This document shows positions 1 through 9,622 of a stretch of 64,000 nucleotides of DNA, piece by piece. Below the pieces are notes generated by a model that did no database searches, was not told where the DNA came from, and saw only the letters and a program-made list of their open reading frames with translations. Where the stretch lies: positions 2,232,001 through 2,296,000 of the forward strand of contig NZ_JAADJV010000001.1 in NCBI RefSeq assembly GCF_011684115.1, in the 5' to 3' direction. The translations under genes were made by a program, and so were the position numbers. Numbering within the stretch: position 1 is the stretch's first letter; every line of letters begins with the position of its first letter. Origin of the DNA: Rahnella aceris (GTDB taxonomy: Bacteria > Pseudomonadota > Gammaproteobacteria > Enterobacterales > Enterobacteriaceae).

Positions 1-576
1 CCGCGTATGAAGCAGTATCGTGACCGGTTTGAACATCACTTACTGCTGAAAATGTCCGGCCCCGGTATTGACGAAGCCCGAACCTTTTTGACACGTTTCT
101 TTAGTGAGGGTCAGGGTGATTTCTTTATCTGTTCCGCCGACGAAGGCAAGAAAGCCTTCCTGCATCGCTTTGCCGCCGCCGGTGCCGCCGTGCGGTATCA
201 CGCGGTACATGAAAAAGAAGTGGAAGATATTCTGGCGCTGGATATCGCACTGCGCCGCAATGACCGCGACTGGTTCGAGACATTGCCGGAAGATATCGAC
301 AATCAACTGGTGGCAAAACTGTATTACGGCCATTTCATGTGCCACGTTTTCCATCAGGATTACATCGTCAAAAAAGGCGCAAACAGCAAGGCGCTGAAAC
401 ACAGGATGTTAGAACTGCTCGACGCCAAAGGCGCGGAATATCCCGCCGAACATAACGTCGGCCATTTGTATCTGGCAAAACCACATTTGAAAGAATTCTA
501 CCGGCAGGCAGACCCGACCAACACCTTCAATCCGGGTATCGGGAAAACCAGTAAGATGAAGAACTGGCAGGAATAA
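1..576 (+). CDS. dld: D-lactate dehydrogenase (quinone), C-terminal part
   Basis: This is the last 191 codons of the FAD-dependent respiratory D-lactate dehydrogenase; the frame is open to the left window edge, so the start and FAD domain lie outside. The enzyme oxidises D-lactate to pyruvate at the inner face of the membrane and passes electrons to quinone. The visible part is the C-terminal cap/membrane-binding region, ending with the family-like stretch DPTNTFNPGIGKTSKMKNW. The E. coli protein is about 570 residues, so roughly a third is seen. In E. coli dld lies beside pbpG and yohC, as here. I recognise it from the C-terminal sequence; the first in-frame Met at base 7 is internal, not the start. 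Confidence 0.93.
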   Translation, partial: PRMKQYRDRFEHHLLLKMSGPGIDEARTFLTRFFSEGQGDFFICSADEGKKAFLHRFAAAGAAVRYHAVHEKEVEDILALDIALRRNDRDWFETLPEDIDNQLVAKLYYGHFMCHVFHQDYIVKKGANSKALKHRMLELLDAKGAEYPAEHNVGHLYLAKPHLKEFYRQADPTNTFNPGIGKTSKMKNWQE

Positions 577-599
577 TGTCCTTCAAAAGAGGAATGGCG

Positions 600-712
600 T
601 AGTCGGCGCAGGCAGTTTGTTCCCAGACAGCGCGGAGGACCCGGAGCGTACATAAAGTACGTGAGGAGTCCGAGCACTGCCCGGGGGCAAAATGGCAAGT
701 AAGATAGCCATT
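600..712. repeat. ERIC-like imperfect palindromic intergenic element
   Basis: The dld-yohC gap is filled by an imperfect palindrome centred near 650, with arms around GCGTACATAAAGTACG and GGAC/GTCC flanks, followed by a TGCCCGGGGGCAA segment. The layout (central TACATAAAGTA, flanking G/C-rich arms) resembles enterobacterial intergenic repeat units (ERIC/IRU class). The convergent arrangement of dld and yohC means it would be transcribed in both 3' UTRs. Family membership is inferred from appearance only. Confidence 0.45.
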
Positions 713-715
713 AAG

Positions 716-1306
716 TTAAAATAACTGTGTTCCGTAACCCCACATAATTACCGTCAGAGCCAGAAGCAGCTCTAATACCAGAACGCCCATTGCCAGTGTT
801 GAACTGGAGAACAGGAACCCTTCGCGACGGTCGATATTGAGGAAGTTAGGAATGCCGAGATACAACAGGTATCCGCTGTAACACAGGCCGATCAGCCCGA
901 CAAACAGGCATAACCAGACCATCGGATACAGGGCTACGACCCCGCTGAGGAACATGGGTGTGGCCACGTAGCCGGCAAAGACGATACAGTTGTTGAGTGT
1001 CGGGCGGCTGTCATAGCGACGCGCCATTCCGTAGATAATCCGCCCCATCAGTGCGACAGCAGCGAGCATCAGAACATAGAAAATGACGGCGATATAAGAC
1101 GCGGTAAACATGGAAACCATCAGCTTCTCGCCATCACCGAAGTTCCAGCCAAGTTGTGTTGTTCCGATGAAAGAACAGACAACCGGGATGAGCGCCATTA
1201 AAAGAACATGGTGGGAATACACATGTGAAACGGTTTCCCGCTCACGCTGGATTTGTTGCAATTCGGGACCCGGATTGGATATCAGTCCCCAGACATGATT
1301 AGCCAT
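716..1306 (-). CDS. yohC: YIP1-family inner membrane protein YohC
   Basis: A 196-residue integral membrane protein of the Yip1 domain family. The N-terminus (ANHVWGLISNPGPELQQI) is the soluble lead-in typical of YohC, followed by about five hydrophobic segments (near residues 33-50, 65-90, 103-125, 127-150 and 168-192). Its biochemical role is not known. It is transcribed towards dld and in E. coli is also a neighbour of pbpG, which supports orthology. A TATAAT-like -10 can be read on the minus strand at 1409-1414. The start is the only ATG that gives the family N-terminus. Confidence 0.85.
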   Translation of the reverse strand: MANHVWGLISNPGPELQQIQRERETVSHVYSHHVLLMALIPVVCSFIGTTQLGWNFGDGEKLMVSMFTASYIAVIFYVLMLAAVALMGRIIYGMARRYDSRPTLNNCIVFAGYVATPMFLSGVVALYPMVWLCLFVGLIGLCYSGYLLYLGIPNFLNIDRREGFLFSSSTLAMGVLVLELLLALTVIMWGYGTQLF

Positions 1307-1483
1307 GAAACACCCCCTTGTACGCCGAAAGCCGCCAGCAGCGCGCAGTGATAAACCTTCGGGATTGCCCGTCAGACAAGGGCATAAAGAAGGTGGCGAC
1401 CTGTCTATATTATAGTCGCTCTTGCCAGCTTTGCTGATACGGCCAATTCAGCGTAATGGGAGATCAACCGTATCAGGTCGCCG

Positions 1484-2134
1484 TTAGTGAATATAGCGTG
1501 CAGCCGTAAACGTCACGCCAACCAGTACCAGCATCATGCTGACAATCCATCGGGTCTGTTTAATCATGAGATCGTAAAACATTGCCTGCATTGCACTCAG
1601 TGAAGCTTCAATCTTCACAAAGCGTTCATCTACTTTTTCAAAGCGCCAGTCGATCTTCTCAAATCGTTGATCTATTTTGTCAAAGCGCTCATCTACACGA
1701 TCGAACTGTTTATCGACCTGTTGAAACTGTTTATCTACCTGTTCAAACTGTTTATCTATCCTCACCAGATGATCGTCAATTCTCAGCAGGTGCCCGTCGA
1801 TGCTCTGTTCGGTTTTCCCGACACGACCCCCGATATCTGTCACCGCTTCAGTGAGCGTGACCATCTGGTGCTCCAGTTTGCCGACACGGAGATTCGTCTC
1901 CGTGATCACTACCGTTAGCTGACTGACCTGCTGTTCCACCTTCCCTACCCGCAGATTCAGCCCGGCAATTTCCTCACCATTTTTGATGCCCTGCTTTTCA
2001 ATATTGTTGATCTGGTTTTGCATGAGCTTTTCCATGAGCGATTTTCCTTTGTAATCTTCCGGCCAGGCAGGCGCGCCTGGAAAATAGAGCATCCTGTTGA
2101 TCGGCGATAGATCCCGTCTGCTGAGCTGAAACAT
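1484..2134 (-). CDS. heptad-repeat coiled-coil protein with C-terminal membrane anchor
   Basis: I do not recognise a named family. The 216-residue protein is almost entirely predicted helix. Residues about 60-125 contain looser repeats of the type LRVGKxEQQ. Residues about 126-174 form seven exact 7-residue units of the form (I/V)DxxFxx, for example VDKQFQQ and IDQRFEK, ideal for a parallel coiled coil. One hydrophobic segment near residues 197-211 (WIVSMMLVLVGVTF) ends five residues before the stop, suggesting a tail-anchored membrane protein with the coil in the cytoplasm. GAGGG lies about 9 nt before the ATG. It stands alone, divergent from the racemase-like gene. The architecture recalls DUF1640 or Bdr-type repeat proteins; that is comparison by appearance only. 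Confidence 0.7.
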   Translation of the reverse strand: MFQLSRRDLSPINRMLYFPGAPAWPEDYKGKSLMEKLMQNQINNIEKQGIKNGEEIAGLNLRVGKVEQQVSQLTVVITETNLRVGKLEHQMVTLTEAVTDIGGRVGKTEQSIDGHLLRIDDHLVRIDKQFEQVDKQFQQVDKQFDRVDERFDKIDQRFEKIDWRFEKVDERFVKIEASLSAMQAMFYDLMIKQTRWIVSMMLVLVGVTFTAARYIH

Positions 2135-2503
2135 AGTTGTTGTCCCTCACATGAGCTTTCCCTGTTTAGAAATCCTTAATCTGGCCACAGTTTGCACTGG
2201 ATAAATAACCACCTCAAATCAATTTCCTTCTCGACAAATACGCGATTGCTTATGTATCTATATATGATTGAGTTGCATTGCTTTAATGAATAAATATCAA
2301 TGAAAATAACCTGTTACGGGGATCGTTAACAGGTCAAACTTAAGGAATTACGGACGCCCGCGGGTTATGGAAATCATAGCGTGCACCGGGGAAACCGGGC
2401 ATTTTCCAGCCCGCATTAACTCATCAGTTTTTACAGGTAAAAAAGTCTGCGGTACGGTTAAAAAATCATTAACGTAGAGGCAGACACTTATCAGGAGAAT
2501 TAC
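2135..2503. other. 369 bp intergenic region between divergent genes
   Basis: No gene is seen. The left half is AT-rich (2215-2310), as expected for promoters. A perfect 8-bp inverted repeat, ACCTGTTA/TAACAGGT, lies at about 2309-2333, and a small GC-rich hairpin (CCGGGGAAACCGGG) lies near 2386-2399. The strong ribosome-binding site AGGAG at about 2492 serves the next gene. Confidence 0.5.
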
Positions 2504-3133
2504 ATGCGCATTACCTGCTTACATACGGCCGACAGCAATATTGCGGTTTTCGAAAATACAGCTCACGAACTTGGGCTGGATCAGCATAAGTTTGTGCATG
2601 TTTCGCGGCCCGATTTACTGGCTGCAGCCGAAAAGGCGGGCGGGCTGACTGCAGAAATTCGTCAGCAAACGGCGGATGTGCTGCTGGCATTGAGTGAAAA
2701 TGCCGATCGCGTTTTACTGACCTGTTCGACGCTGGGTTCTGCCGCGACGCTTGCCAGTGAAAGTGCCGCGGTGCCGGTGTTGCGTGTCGATCAGACGCTG
2801 GCGGAACAGGCCATGAAAACAGCGGGCAGTGTGGTCGCACTCTGTGCGGTCGAAACGACCCTGGAGCCGACGCGGCAGTTGTTCGCGAAGGTGGAAAAAC
2901 ATCCGCAGGCGCAGTTTGAAATCCATCTGGTGGCAGGCGCATGGGAAAAGTTTAAGCAGGGGGATCTGGCCGGATATTTACAGGCTATCGCAGCGGCGGC
3001 TGATGTGGAATACAGGCGAGGCGCGGCCTGCGTGGTGCTGGCTCAGGCTTCGATGACCGGTGCGGCACAACTGACCCAAATGGGCAAACCGCTTACCAGC
3101 CCGGAATGTGGTCTGCGCGCGGCACTGGCCTGA
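2504..3133 (+). CDS. Asp/Glu racemase-like protein lacking the second catalytic cysteine
   Basis: The 209-residue protein has the alternating beta-alpha pattern of the aspartate/glutamate/hydantoin racemase superfamily. The first motif is LLTCSTLGSA with Cys at about residue 74. The second motif, where two-cysteine racemases carry a GC(T/A)G-type sequence, reads VVLAQASMTGAA: Ala occupies the expected Cys position near residue 183. It therefore probably does not racemise by the standard two-base cysteine mechanism. AGGAG lies 8 nt before the ATG. The substrate cannot be told from sequence. The next gene, yohP, is 108 bp downstream on the same strand. Confidence 0.68.
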   Translation: MRITCLHTADSNIAVFENTAHELGLDQHKFVHVSRPDLLAAAEKAGGLTAEIRQQTADVLLALSENADRVLLTCSTLGSAATLASESAAVPVLRVDQTLAEQAMKTAGSVVALCAVETTLEPTRQLFAKVEKHPQAQFEIHLVAGAWEKFKQGDLAGYLQAIAAAADVEYRRGAACVVLAQASMTGAAQLTQMGKPLTSPECGLRAALA

Positions 3134-3241
3134 AATTAGCAAGCACACAGCAAAAATGCAGGCAGAAGCTATACTGATAAGGAATATCATTGGCTTAGCC
3201 GGATGGCCGATGACGACTGAAGGTTATGTTAAGGAGAAAAC

Positions 3242-3325
3242 ATGAAAATTATTCTGTGGATCATCGCCATCATCTTTATCGTCGGCTTACTGACCCTGAC
3301 AGGGGTGTTTAAACTGATTTTCTGA
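3242..3325 (+). CDS. yohP: small membrane protein YohP (27 aa)
   Basis: A 27-codon gene that a length filter would miss. The product is one hydrophobic helix: MKIILWIIAIIFIVGLL followed by TLTGVFKLIF. It matches the E. coli small inner-membrane protein YohP (also 27 aa) in length, the MKIILW start and the GVFK-IF end. It is preceded by AAGGAG at a good distance (about 3231-3236) and followed by a strong terminator at 3350. In E. coli yohP also lies near yohC, pbpG and dusC (yohI). Function is unknown; a short single-spanning membrane peptide is all the sequence shows. Confidence 0.88.
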   Translation: MKIILWIIAIIFIVGLLTLTGVFKLIF

Positions 3326-3349
3326 CCACGTTGTCTGTCCCTGCAAAAC

Positions 3350-3378
3350 AAAAAGTCCGGCATCTGGCCGGACTTTTT
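3350..3378. terminator. bidirectional intrinsic terminator yohP/pbpG
   Basis: Perfect 11-bp arms AAAAAGTCCGG and CCGGACTTTTT around a 7-nt loop. There are A/T tracts on both sides, so it can end transcription of yohP (+) and pbpG (-). Confidence 0.85.
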
Positions 3379-3394
3379 CATTTCAATCATCTGC

Positions 3395-4333
3395 TCAATC
3401 ATCCGCCTCTTCGACGGAAGGCTGCGTTTTCTGCTGCTCTTTCTGCTTACGGTAGTTTTTGGCAATCTGTGGAACAGGCACTGCTTTGCCGGTTTCCATC
3501 CAGGTGCGCAGGCGGTTGGCATCGGCAAAGGCCGTAAATTTCCCGAAGGCATCCATCACGACCAGCGTAACGGGCTTGCCGTTAATGGTGGTACGCATCG
3601 CCAGGCAATGGCCGGCTTCATCGGTGTAACCGGTTTTGGTCAGCTGGATATTCCACGACGGGTTCATAATCAGATGGTTGGTATTACGGAACGGCAATGC
3701 ATACGCCGGATGGCTGAAGACAGCCGTTTTTTCAGCAGTCGTACTTAGCTGACCGATCAGCGGATAGCGCTGTGAAGCCAGCAGCAGCCGTGTTAAATCA
3801 CGCGCGGTGGAGACGTTGCGCGGCGACAAACCGGTCGGTTCAGCATAATGCGTATGGGTCATGCCCAGCGATTTCGCCTTCGCATTCATAGCATTGATAA
3901 ATGCAGAATAACCGCCCGGATAATGTGCCGCGAGACTGGCCGCAGCCCGGTTTTCTGAGGACATCAGCGCCAGTTGGATCATCTGACGACGGGTAATTTC
4001 ACTGTTCAGTTTCACGCGGGAGAACACGCCACGCATTTCAGGTGTATTACTGATATCGATATTGATCACTTCGTCGAGTGGCAGATTCGCATCAAGCGTC
4101 ACCATCGCGGTCATCAGTTTGGTCAGGGAGGCAATCGGCCTCACCTCATCCGGATTTCGGGAATAAATCACTTCGTGGCTTTTCAGATCCACCACCATGG
4201 CACTGCCGGAAGCAATTTGAACGATCGGGGCGACGGCCGGCTCATGCTTTGCAGCGGTGGCGGCAGGGGCAGACAACATGCCTGTATTTAAGGCTAATAA
4301 GCTCAGAACCAAAAGACGGATTTTCACATGCAT
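3395..4333 (-). CDS. pbpG: D-alanyl-D-alanine endopeptidase (PBP7)
   Basis: A 312-residue periplasmic low-molecular-mass penicillin-binding protein that cleaves D-Ala-meso-DAP cross-links in peptidoglycan. An N-terminal signal peptide (about 1-27, ending near AATAA) precedes the serine peptidase S11 domain. All three active-site motifs are visible: SLTK with the nucleophile Ser at about 69 and Lys 72, SEN at about 126-128, and KTG at about 233-235. The C-terminus is short, acidic and charged, without the membrane-anchoring amphipathic helix of DacA-type enzymes, as expected for PBP7. It is transcribed away from dusC; their 3'/5' ends are 227 bp apart. Confidence 0.95.
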   Translation of the reverse strand: MHVKIRLLVLSLLALNTGMLSAPAATAAKHEPAVAPIVQIASGSAMVVDLKSHEVIYSRNPDEVRPIASLTKLMTAMVTLDANLPLDEVINIDISNTPEMRGVFSRVKLNSEITRRQMIQLALMSSENRAAASLAAHYPGGYSAFINAMNAKAKSLGMTHTHYAEPTGLSPRNVSTARDLTRLLLASQRYPLIGQLSTTAEKTAVFSHPAYALPFRNTNHLIMNPSWNIQLTKTGYTDEAGHCLAMRTTINGKPVTLVVMDAFGKFTAFADANRLRTWMETGKAVPVPQIAKNYRKQKEQQKTQPSVEEADD

Positions 4334-4511
4334 TGCTCTGTATTTAGAAAGTTGTCATTAAGATATGTCGTAACAGCGGGCGGAATTATAAGTGAGGCGA
4401 AAAGTCTTAGCACCCGCAATTTTCAATTCTATTTGTCACAAAGTCTGTCACCACCACCCACAGACCGTGGAACGACGAGTAAGTGAACACTTGCGTAAGA
4501 ATGCACTGAAA

Positions 4512-4541
4512 AAATAAAGGGACGCTCAGAAAGCGTCCCTT
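4512..4541 (-). terminator. dusC terminator
   Basis: Arms AGGGACGCT (4518-4526) and AGCGTCCCT (4532-4540) form a 9-bp stem. On the minus strand they are followed by a T-rich tract, just past the dusC stop. Confidence 0.8.
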
Positions 4542-4560
4542 CGAAATACACAGGTGAATA

Positions 4561-5493
4561 TTATTGATTGTCGATCAGATAACCAATCTCCTTCGACGTC
4601 TTCAGCACGCGCACTTCAGTAAATAACTCTGTCGCCTCTTCGTACTCTTTACGCAAATAACTCAGCCACTGTTTAATGCGCGCAACGTGATACAAACCGG
4701 TATCGCCCTGCTTTTCCAGACGGGTGTATTTCTGCAACAACGTTATTACCTCCGGCCACGGCATACGCGGTTCGTTGTACTTCACCACACGGCTGAGATT
4801 CGGAATATTCAGCGCACCGCGCCCGAGCATCACGGCATCACAACCGGTGGTGTGCAGACACGCCTGGCCGCTTTCGTAATCCCAGATTTCACCATTGGCG
4901 ATCACCGGAATACTCAGGCGTTGACGGATTTCGCCAATCGCAGCCCAGTTAATACGTTCCGGCTTGTAGCCGTCTTCTTTGGTACGCCCGTGCACCGTCA
5001 GTTCCGTTGCACCCGCCTGCTGCACGGCATCTGCAATTTCAAAACTGTGTTCCAGCGAATCCCAGCCGAGACGCACTTTGACAGTCACCGGTAAGTGAGC
5101 GGGCACCGCTTCACGCATGGCTTTGGCGCCCTGATAAATCAGCTCAGGATCTTTGAGTAACGTTGCGCCACCGCCACTGCCGTTAACCAGTTTGGACGGG
5201 CAACCGCAGTTGAGATCGACACCGTAAGAGCCCAGTTCCACCGCACGGGCGGCGTTTTCGGCCAGCCATTGCGGATACTGACCGAGTAGCTGAACGCGCA
5301 CTAACGTGCCCGAAGACGTGCGGCTGGCATGATGTAATTCAGGACACAAGCGATAGAAGGATTTGGCGGGAAGCAGCTGATCCACCACGCGCAAAAACTC
5401 GGTGATGCACAAATCGTAGTCGTTTACTTCTGTGAGAAGTTCACGAACCAGAGGATCAAGCACACCTTCCATCGGAGCCAGTAATACGCGCAT
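4561..5493 (-). CDS. dusC: tRNA-dihydrouridine(16) synthase DusC
   Basis: A flavin-dependent TIM-barrel enzyme of 310 residues that reduces uridine 16 in the tRNA D-loop using NADPH. It opens with [20 protein letters not shown], carries the catalytic NCGCPS motif around residue 97-102 (Cys acting as general acid), the TVKVRLGW segment, the [10 protein letters not shown] loop and VIANGEIWD. The overall form is DusC rather than DusA or DusB (no DusB-type ntrC/fis context, and the PMEGV start is typical of DusC). In E. coli this is yohI, close to pbpG and yohC, consistent with the block here. It has its own terminator. Confidence 0.95.
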   Translation of the reverse strand: MRVLLAPMEGVLDPLVRELLTEVNDYDLCITEFLRVVDQLLPAKSFYRLCPELHHASRTSSGTLVRVQLLGQYPQWLAENAARAVELGSYGVDLNCGCPSKLVNGSGGGATLLKDPELIYQGAKAMREAVPAHLPVTVKVRLGWDSLEHSFEIADAVQQAGATELTVHGRTKEDGYKPERINWAAIGEIRQRLSIPVIANGEIWDYESGQACLHTTGCDAVMLGRGALNIPNLSRVVKYNEPRMPWPEVITLLQKYTRLEKQGDTGLYHVARIKQWLSYLRKEYEEATELFTEVRVLKTSKEIGYLIDNQ

Positions 5494-5551
5494 CGCAGTT
5501 CAACCCTTAAAAATGACGCGCAAGATTACCGCAAGGCCCGCCGCCGGGCAA

Positions 5552-7030
5552 TTACCCCTGAGACAAATCGCCGCTTAATGAGGTTTTCGCCCTGCCCTGC
5601 AAGCGTCTGACTCTGACGGAGCGCCAGGCAATCCACACCGCCAGAAGCGCAGGCACAGCAAACAGCAGGAACATCCAGAATGCCGCGCTGGCTGCACCGC
5701 TATCCCCCTTATCAACGCCTGCAAAGTTAGCCACCGTTCCGGCTAACGCCGCGCCAAGCGCCGCCGCAAAAGATTGCACCACGGTTATCGACGCACCGGC
5801 TTTTTCGCGATCCTCTTCCGGTGCCTGTTGCAGAACGCGGGTCAGCAAATGCGGCCAGCCGAGGCCAATCCCAAAACCGGCCAGCGTCAGCCCGAGCACT
5901 ACGCCACTGATATTCAGCCACGGCAGGCCGAAAGCGACCGGTACGGTGAACAACAGTAAAAGCAAACCGGCAGCCAGGATCAGTGGCCCGCAGATAATCG
6001 CGCCATCCGCGCGACGGCCTGTCCAGCCGGAACTGGCCACTTCACTTAATGTCCAGCCCGCGGCCGCCGCGGCAGTGATGTATCCGGCAGCCAGCGGGGT
6101 CTGACCGTGTAAATGTTGCAGCAGATACGGCACAAACAGTTCGCAACCGAGGCCGATAATCAACAACGTCATCACCAGATACAGGCCATAGAGCGGTGAG
6201 GAACGGCGTAAAGCGTTGCGCGGCAGCAGTCTGACATCCGCCGTAAATTCGCGGTGGCGCAAGATTAAAATCATCACCACCGCGACCACGAAACCGAGCA
6301 AGTTAATCAGCCCTGATGAAGACAGGCTGCCCGCCGATACCACTAACACTGCGCCGGTCAGCAAGGCCAGTTGCATCAGCGGCAGCGGTTCGTCCGGCTG
6401 CCGGTCGTGCCGGGATTTTGGCAAAATCCGCCAGACCCACACCCCGAACAGCGACGTCACCGGCAACAGCAAACCAAACGCCCAGCGCCATGCATGCAGT
6501 TCGGCGAAGATACCCCCTACCGCCGGGCCGACCAGCGTCGCAATGCCCCACATCGCCGAAATCAGCGCCATGGCGCGCGGCCAGAGAGATTCTTTAAACA
6601 GGAGGTTGATCATCGCGTAGGAGAGTGCGAACAGGAATCCGCCCCCCAGCCCCTGCAGCGCCCGTCCGAGCAGCAGCACCGGCATATTCGGCGCGGCGGT
6701 ACAAATGGCGGCACCGGCAATAAAAATAGCGGTCGCCATCAGATAGCTGCCACGCGGCCCGGCGGTGCGCATCAATCGTGCAGAAAGTGCTGAGCCGAGA
6801 ATGGAACACACAACATACAGCGTAGTGTTCCAGGCATACCACGCCAGCCCGCCGATATCCTGCACAACGGAGGGTAAAATCGTGATGACGATGTAGCTGT
6901 TAGTCGCATAAAGCGCGACACCTGCGCTCAGGGTAATGGCACTGCCCCGGTTTTCGGCGCTGAATAAATCCGCCCATCCGTTCTGACTTCCCGACATTTT
7001 CTCTGCATCCCTTTGGTTTGTACTGTCCAC
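5552..7030 (-). CDS. MFS efflux transporter (DHA2-like)
   Basis: A 492-residue membrane protein with about 14 hydrophobic segments, typical of DHA2 drug:proton antiporters. An MFS motif A remnant is seen between TM2 and TM3 (GSALSARLMRTAGPR) and a motif C-like sequence in TM5 (LVGPAVGGIFAE). The charged N-terminal lead may be shorter, since an internal Met at residue 12 (MSGSQNGW, base 6997) could be the true start. Substrate is unknown. It is divergent from a cysteine-containing HTH regulator 88 bp away, so local regulation of export is likely; that pairing is inference from position. Confidence 0.85.
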   Translation of the reverse strand: MDSTNQRDAEKMSGSQNGWADLFSAENRGSAITLSAGVALYATNSYIVITILPSVVQDIGGLAWYAWNTTLYVVCSILGSALSARLMRTAGPRGSYLMATAIFIAGAAICTAAPNMPVLLLGRALQGLGGGFLFALSYAMINLLFKESLWPRAMALISAMWGIATLVGPAVGGIFAELHAWRWAFGLLLPVTSLFGVWVWRILPKSRHDRQPDEPLPLMQLALLTGAVLVVSAGSLSSSGLINLLGFVVAVVMILILRHREFTADVRLLPRNALRRSSPLYGLYLVMTLLIIGLGCELFVPYLLQHLHGQTPLAAGYITAAAAAGWTLSEVASSGWTGRRADGAIICGPLILAAGLLLLLFTVPVAFGLPWLNISGVVLGLTLAGFGIGLGWPHLLTRVLQQAPEEDREKAGASITVVQSFAAALGAALAGTVANFAGVDKGDSGAASAAFWMFLLFAVPALLAVWIAWRSVRVRRLQGRAKTSLSGDLSQG

Positions 7031-7118
7031 GCATTGAAGCGTGCTGTGGTTATGATATGATTAAAACAAGAAATAACTTGGAATATTTTTTACGTAATCT
7101 AGAACCCGTCGAGGCAAT

Positions 7119-7766
7119 ATGTCAAGCAATGACCTGGAAAATAAAAATGACGTACGGCAAAGCGTCGCAGAGCGTTTACTGATGCTGCTGAAAACCCACG
7201 GGCAACTTCAGGCCAGCGATGCCGGCCATCTGCTGGGTACCACAGGTGAAGCCGCGCGCCAGCAGTTTGTGAAGCTGGCGAAGGAAGGACTGGTGGAAGC
7301 CAAATCTGTCTCACAGGGTGTCGGACGCCCGGCGCAGTTCTGGCAACTGACCGCCGCCGGTCATGCGCGATTTCCCGATGCCCACGCTGACCTCACCGTA
7401 CAACTTTTGCAACTGATCCGCACCTCTCTGGGGGATTCGGCGCTGGATCAGCTCATCACCTCGCGGGAAAAAATCACGCAGGAACACTACCGCCAGGCGA
7501 TGCTCGAGGCGGTGTCGATGGAAGACAAATTGCAAAGGCTGACGGATATCCGTACCCGTGAAGGCTATATGGCGGACTGGAAAATGCAGGAGGATGGCAG
7601 TTATCTGTTTGTCGAAAATCACTGCCCGATTTGCGCTGCCGCAGCCACCTGTCAGGGATTTTGCCGTGCGGAACGCGATGTATTCAGCGATGTGCTGAAC
7701 GCCAGTGTCGAACGCACCGAACATATTTTGCAGGGTGCACGCCGTTGTGCGTACGTGATTCGTTAG
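7119..7766 (+). CDS. COG2345-type HTH regulator with cysteine cluster (possible Fe-S sensor)
   Basis: The 215-residue protein has an N-terminal winged-helix domain (about 13-80; QASDAGHLLGTTGEAARQQF) with a GVGRPAQFW wing. Its C-terminal half holds five cysteines, at about 169, 172, 178, 182 (CPICAAAATCQGFC) and 210 (RRCAYVI). The layout resembles the SufR/COG2345 group, some of whose members bind an iron-sulfur cluster through such cysteines. Divergent transcription with the MFS pump suggests it controls that pump and itself. The ligand is unknown: a redox or cluster signal, or a metal, are both possible. The first ATG of the frame is used; a shorter form is possible. Confidence 0.75.
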   Translation: MSSNDLENKNDVRQSVAERLLMLLKTHGQLQASDAGHLLGTTGEAARQQFVKLAKEGLVEAKSVSQGVGRPAQFWQLTAAGHARFPDAHADLTVQLLQLIRTSLGDSALDQLITSREKITQEHYRQAMLEAVSMEDKLQRLTDIRTREGYMADWKMQEDGSYLFVENHCPICAAAATCQGFCRAERDVFSDVLNASVERTEHILQGARRCAYVIR

Positions 7767-7781
7767 ATTACCCGCGAAAAA

Positions 7782-7806
7782 AAACCGCCTTCAGTGAAGG
7801 CGGTTT
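7782..7806. terminator. bidirectional terminator between regulator and rhlE
   Basis: Ten-base arms AAACCGCCTT (7782-7791) and AAGGCGGTTT (7797-7806) are preceded by an A tract, between convergent genes. Confidence 0.85.
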
Positions 7807-7832
7807 GATTGCATTACAGGGGATCCGGAAAC

Positions 7833-9245
<1,413 letters not shown>

Positions 9246-9622
9246 ATAAGGAAAAGCTCCAGTCCACTCTAACCCGAACGGGGTTCGGTGCAGTTTCAAG
9301 AGTGGATGATCAGACGAGGCAAATGAGGCATTACCACGAGGATTCGGCACAAACTGCAGTGCGCCAGTTGGGGCGATAGTAGCACAAAACGCCGCTCTGC
9401 GTGAAGTTATCTCCTTCTGGCCTGTAACTGATGGTTACAGCCGCAGATTCTGGTAACAGTTTCAGGCCGCATAATCTGCCGCGATAATCCGAAACTTTGA
9501 CACAGGATAATCAATTATAAACCTGATGAATGGGTTCCCACTTTTTGCGTCCCACTTCACAGATTTGATTGCTATGCTTCTTTTCTCTCACTCCTCTGTC
9601 CATAAGGCTACATCGCTGCAAC
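9246..9622. other. 377 bp divergent intergenic region rhlE/mdtG
   Basis: No gene is supported; open frames here read only as extensions of rhlE or mdtG. A perfect 7-5-7 palindrome, CTGTAAC-TGATG-GTTACAG, sits at 9422-9440 and is a candidate operator. The long 5' leader of rhlE may be regulatory. Confidence 0.4.
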
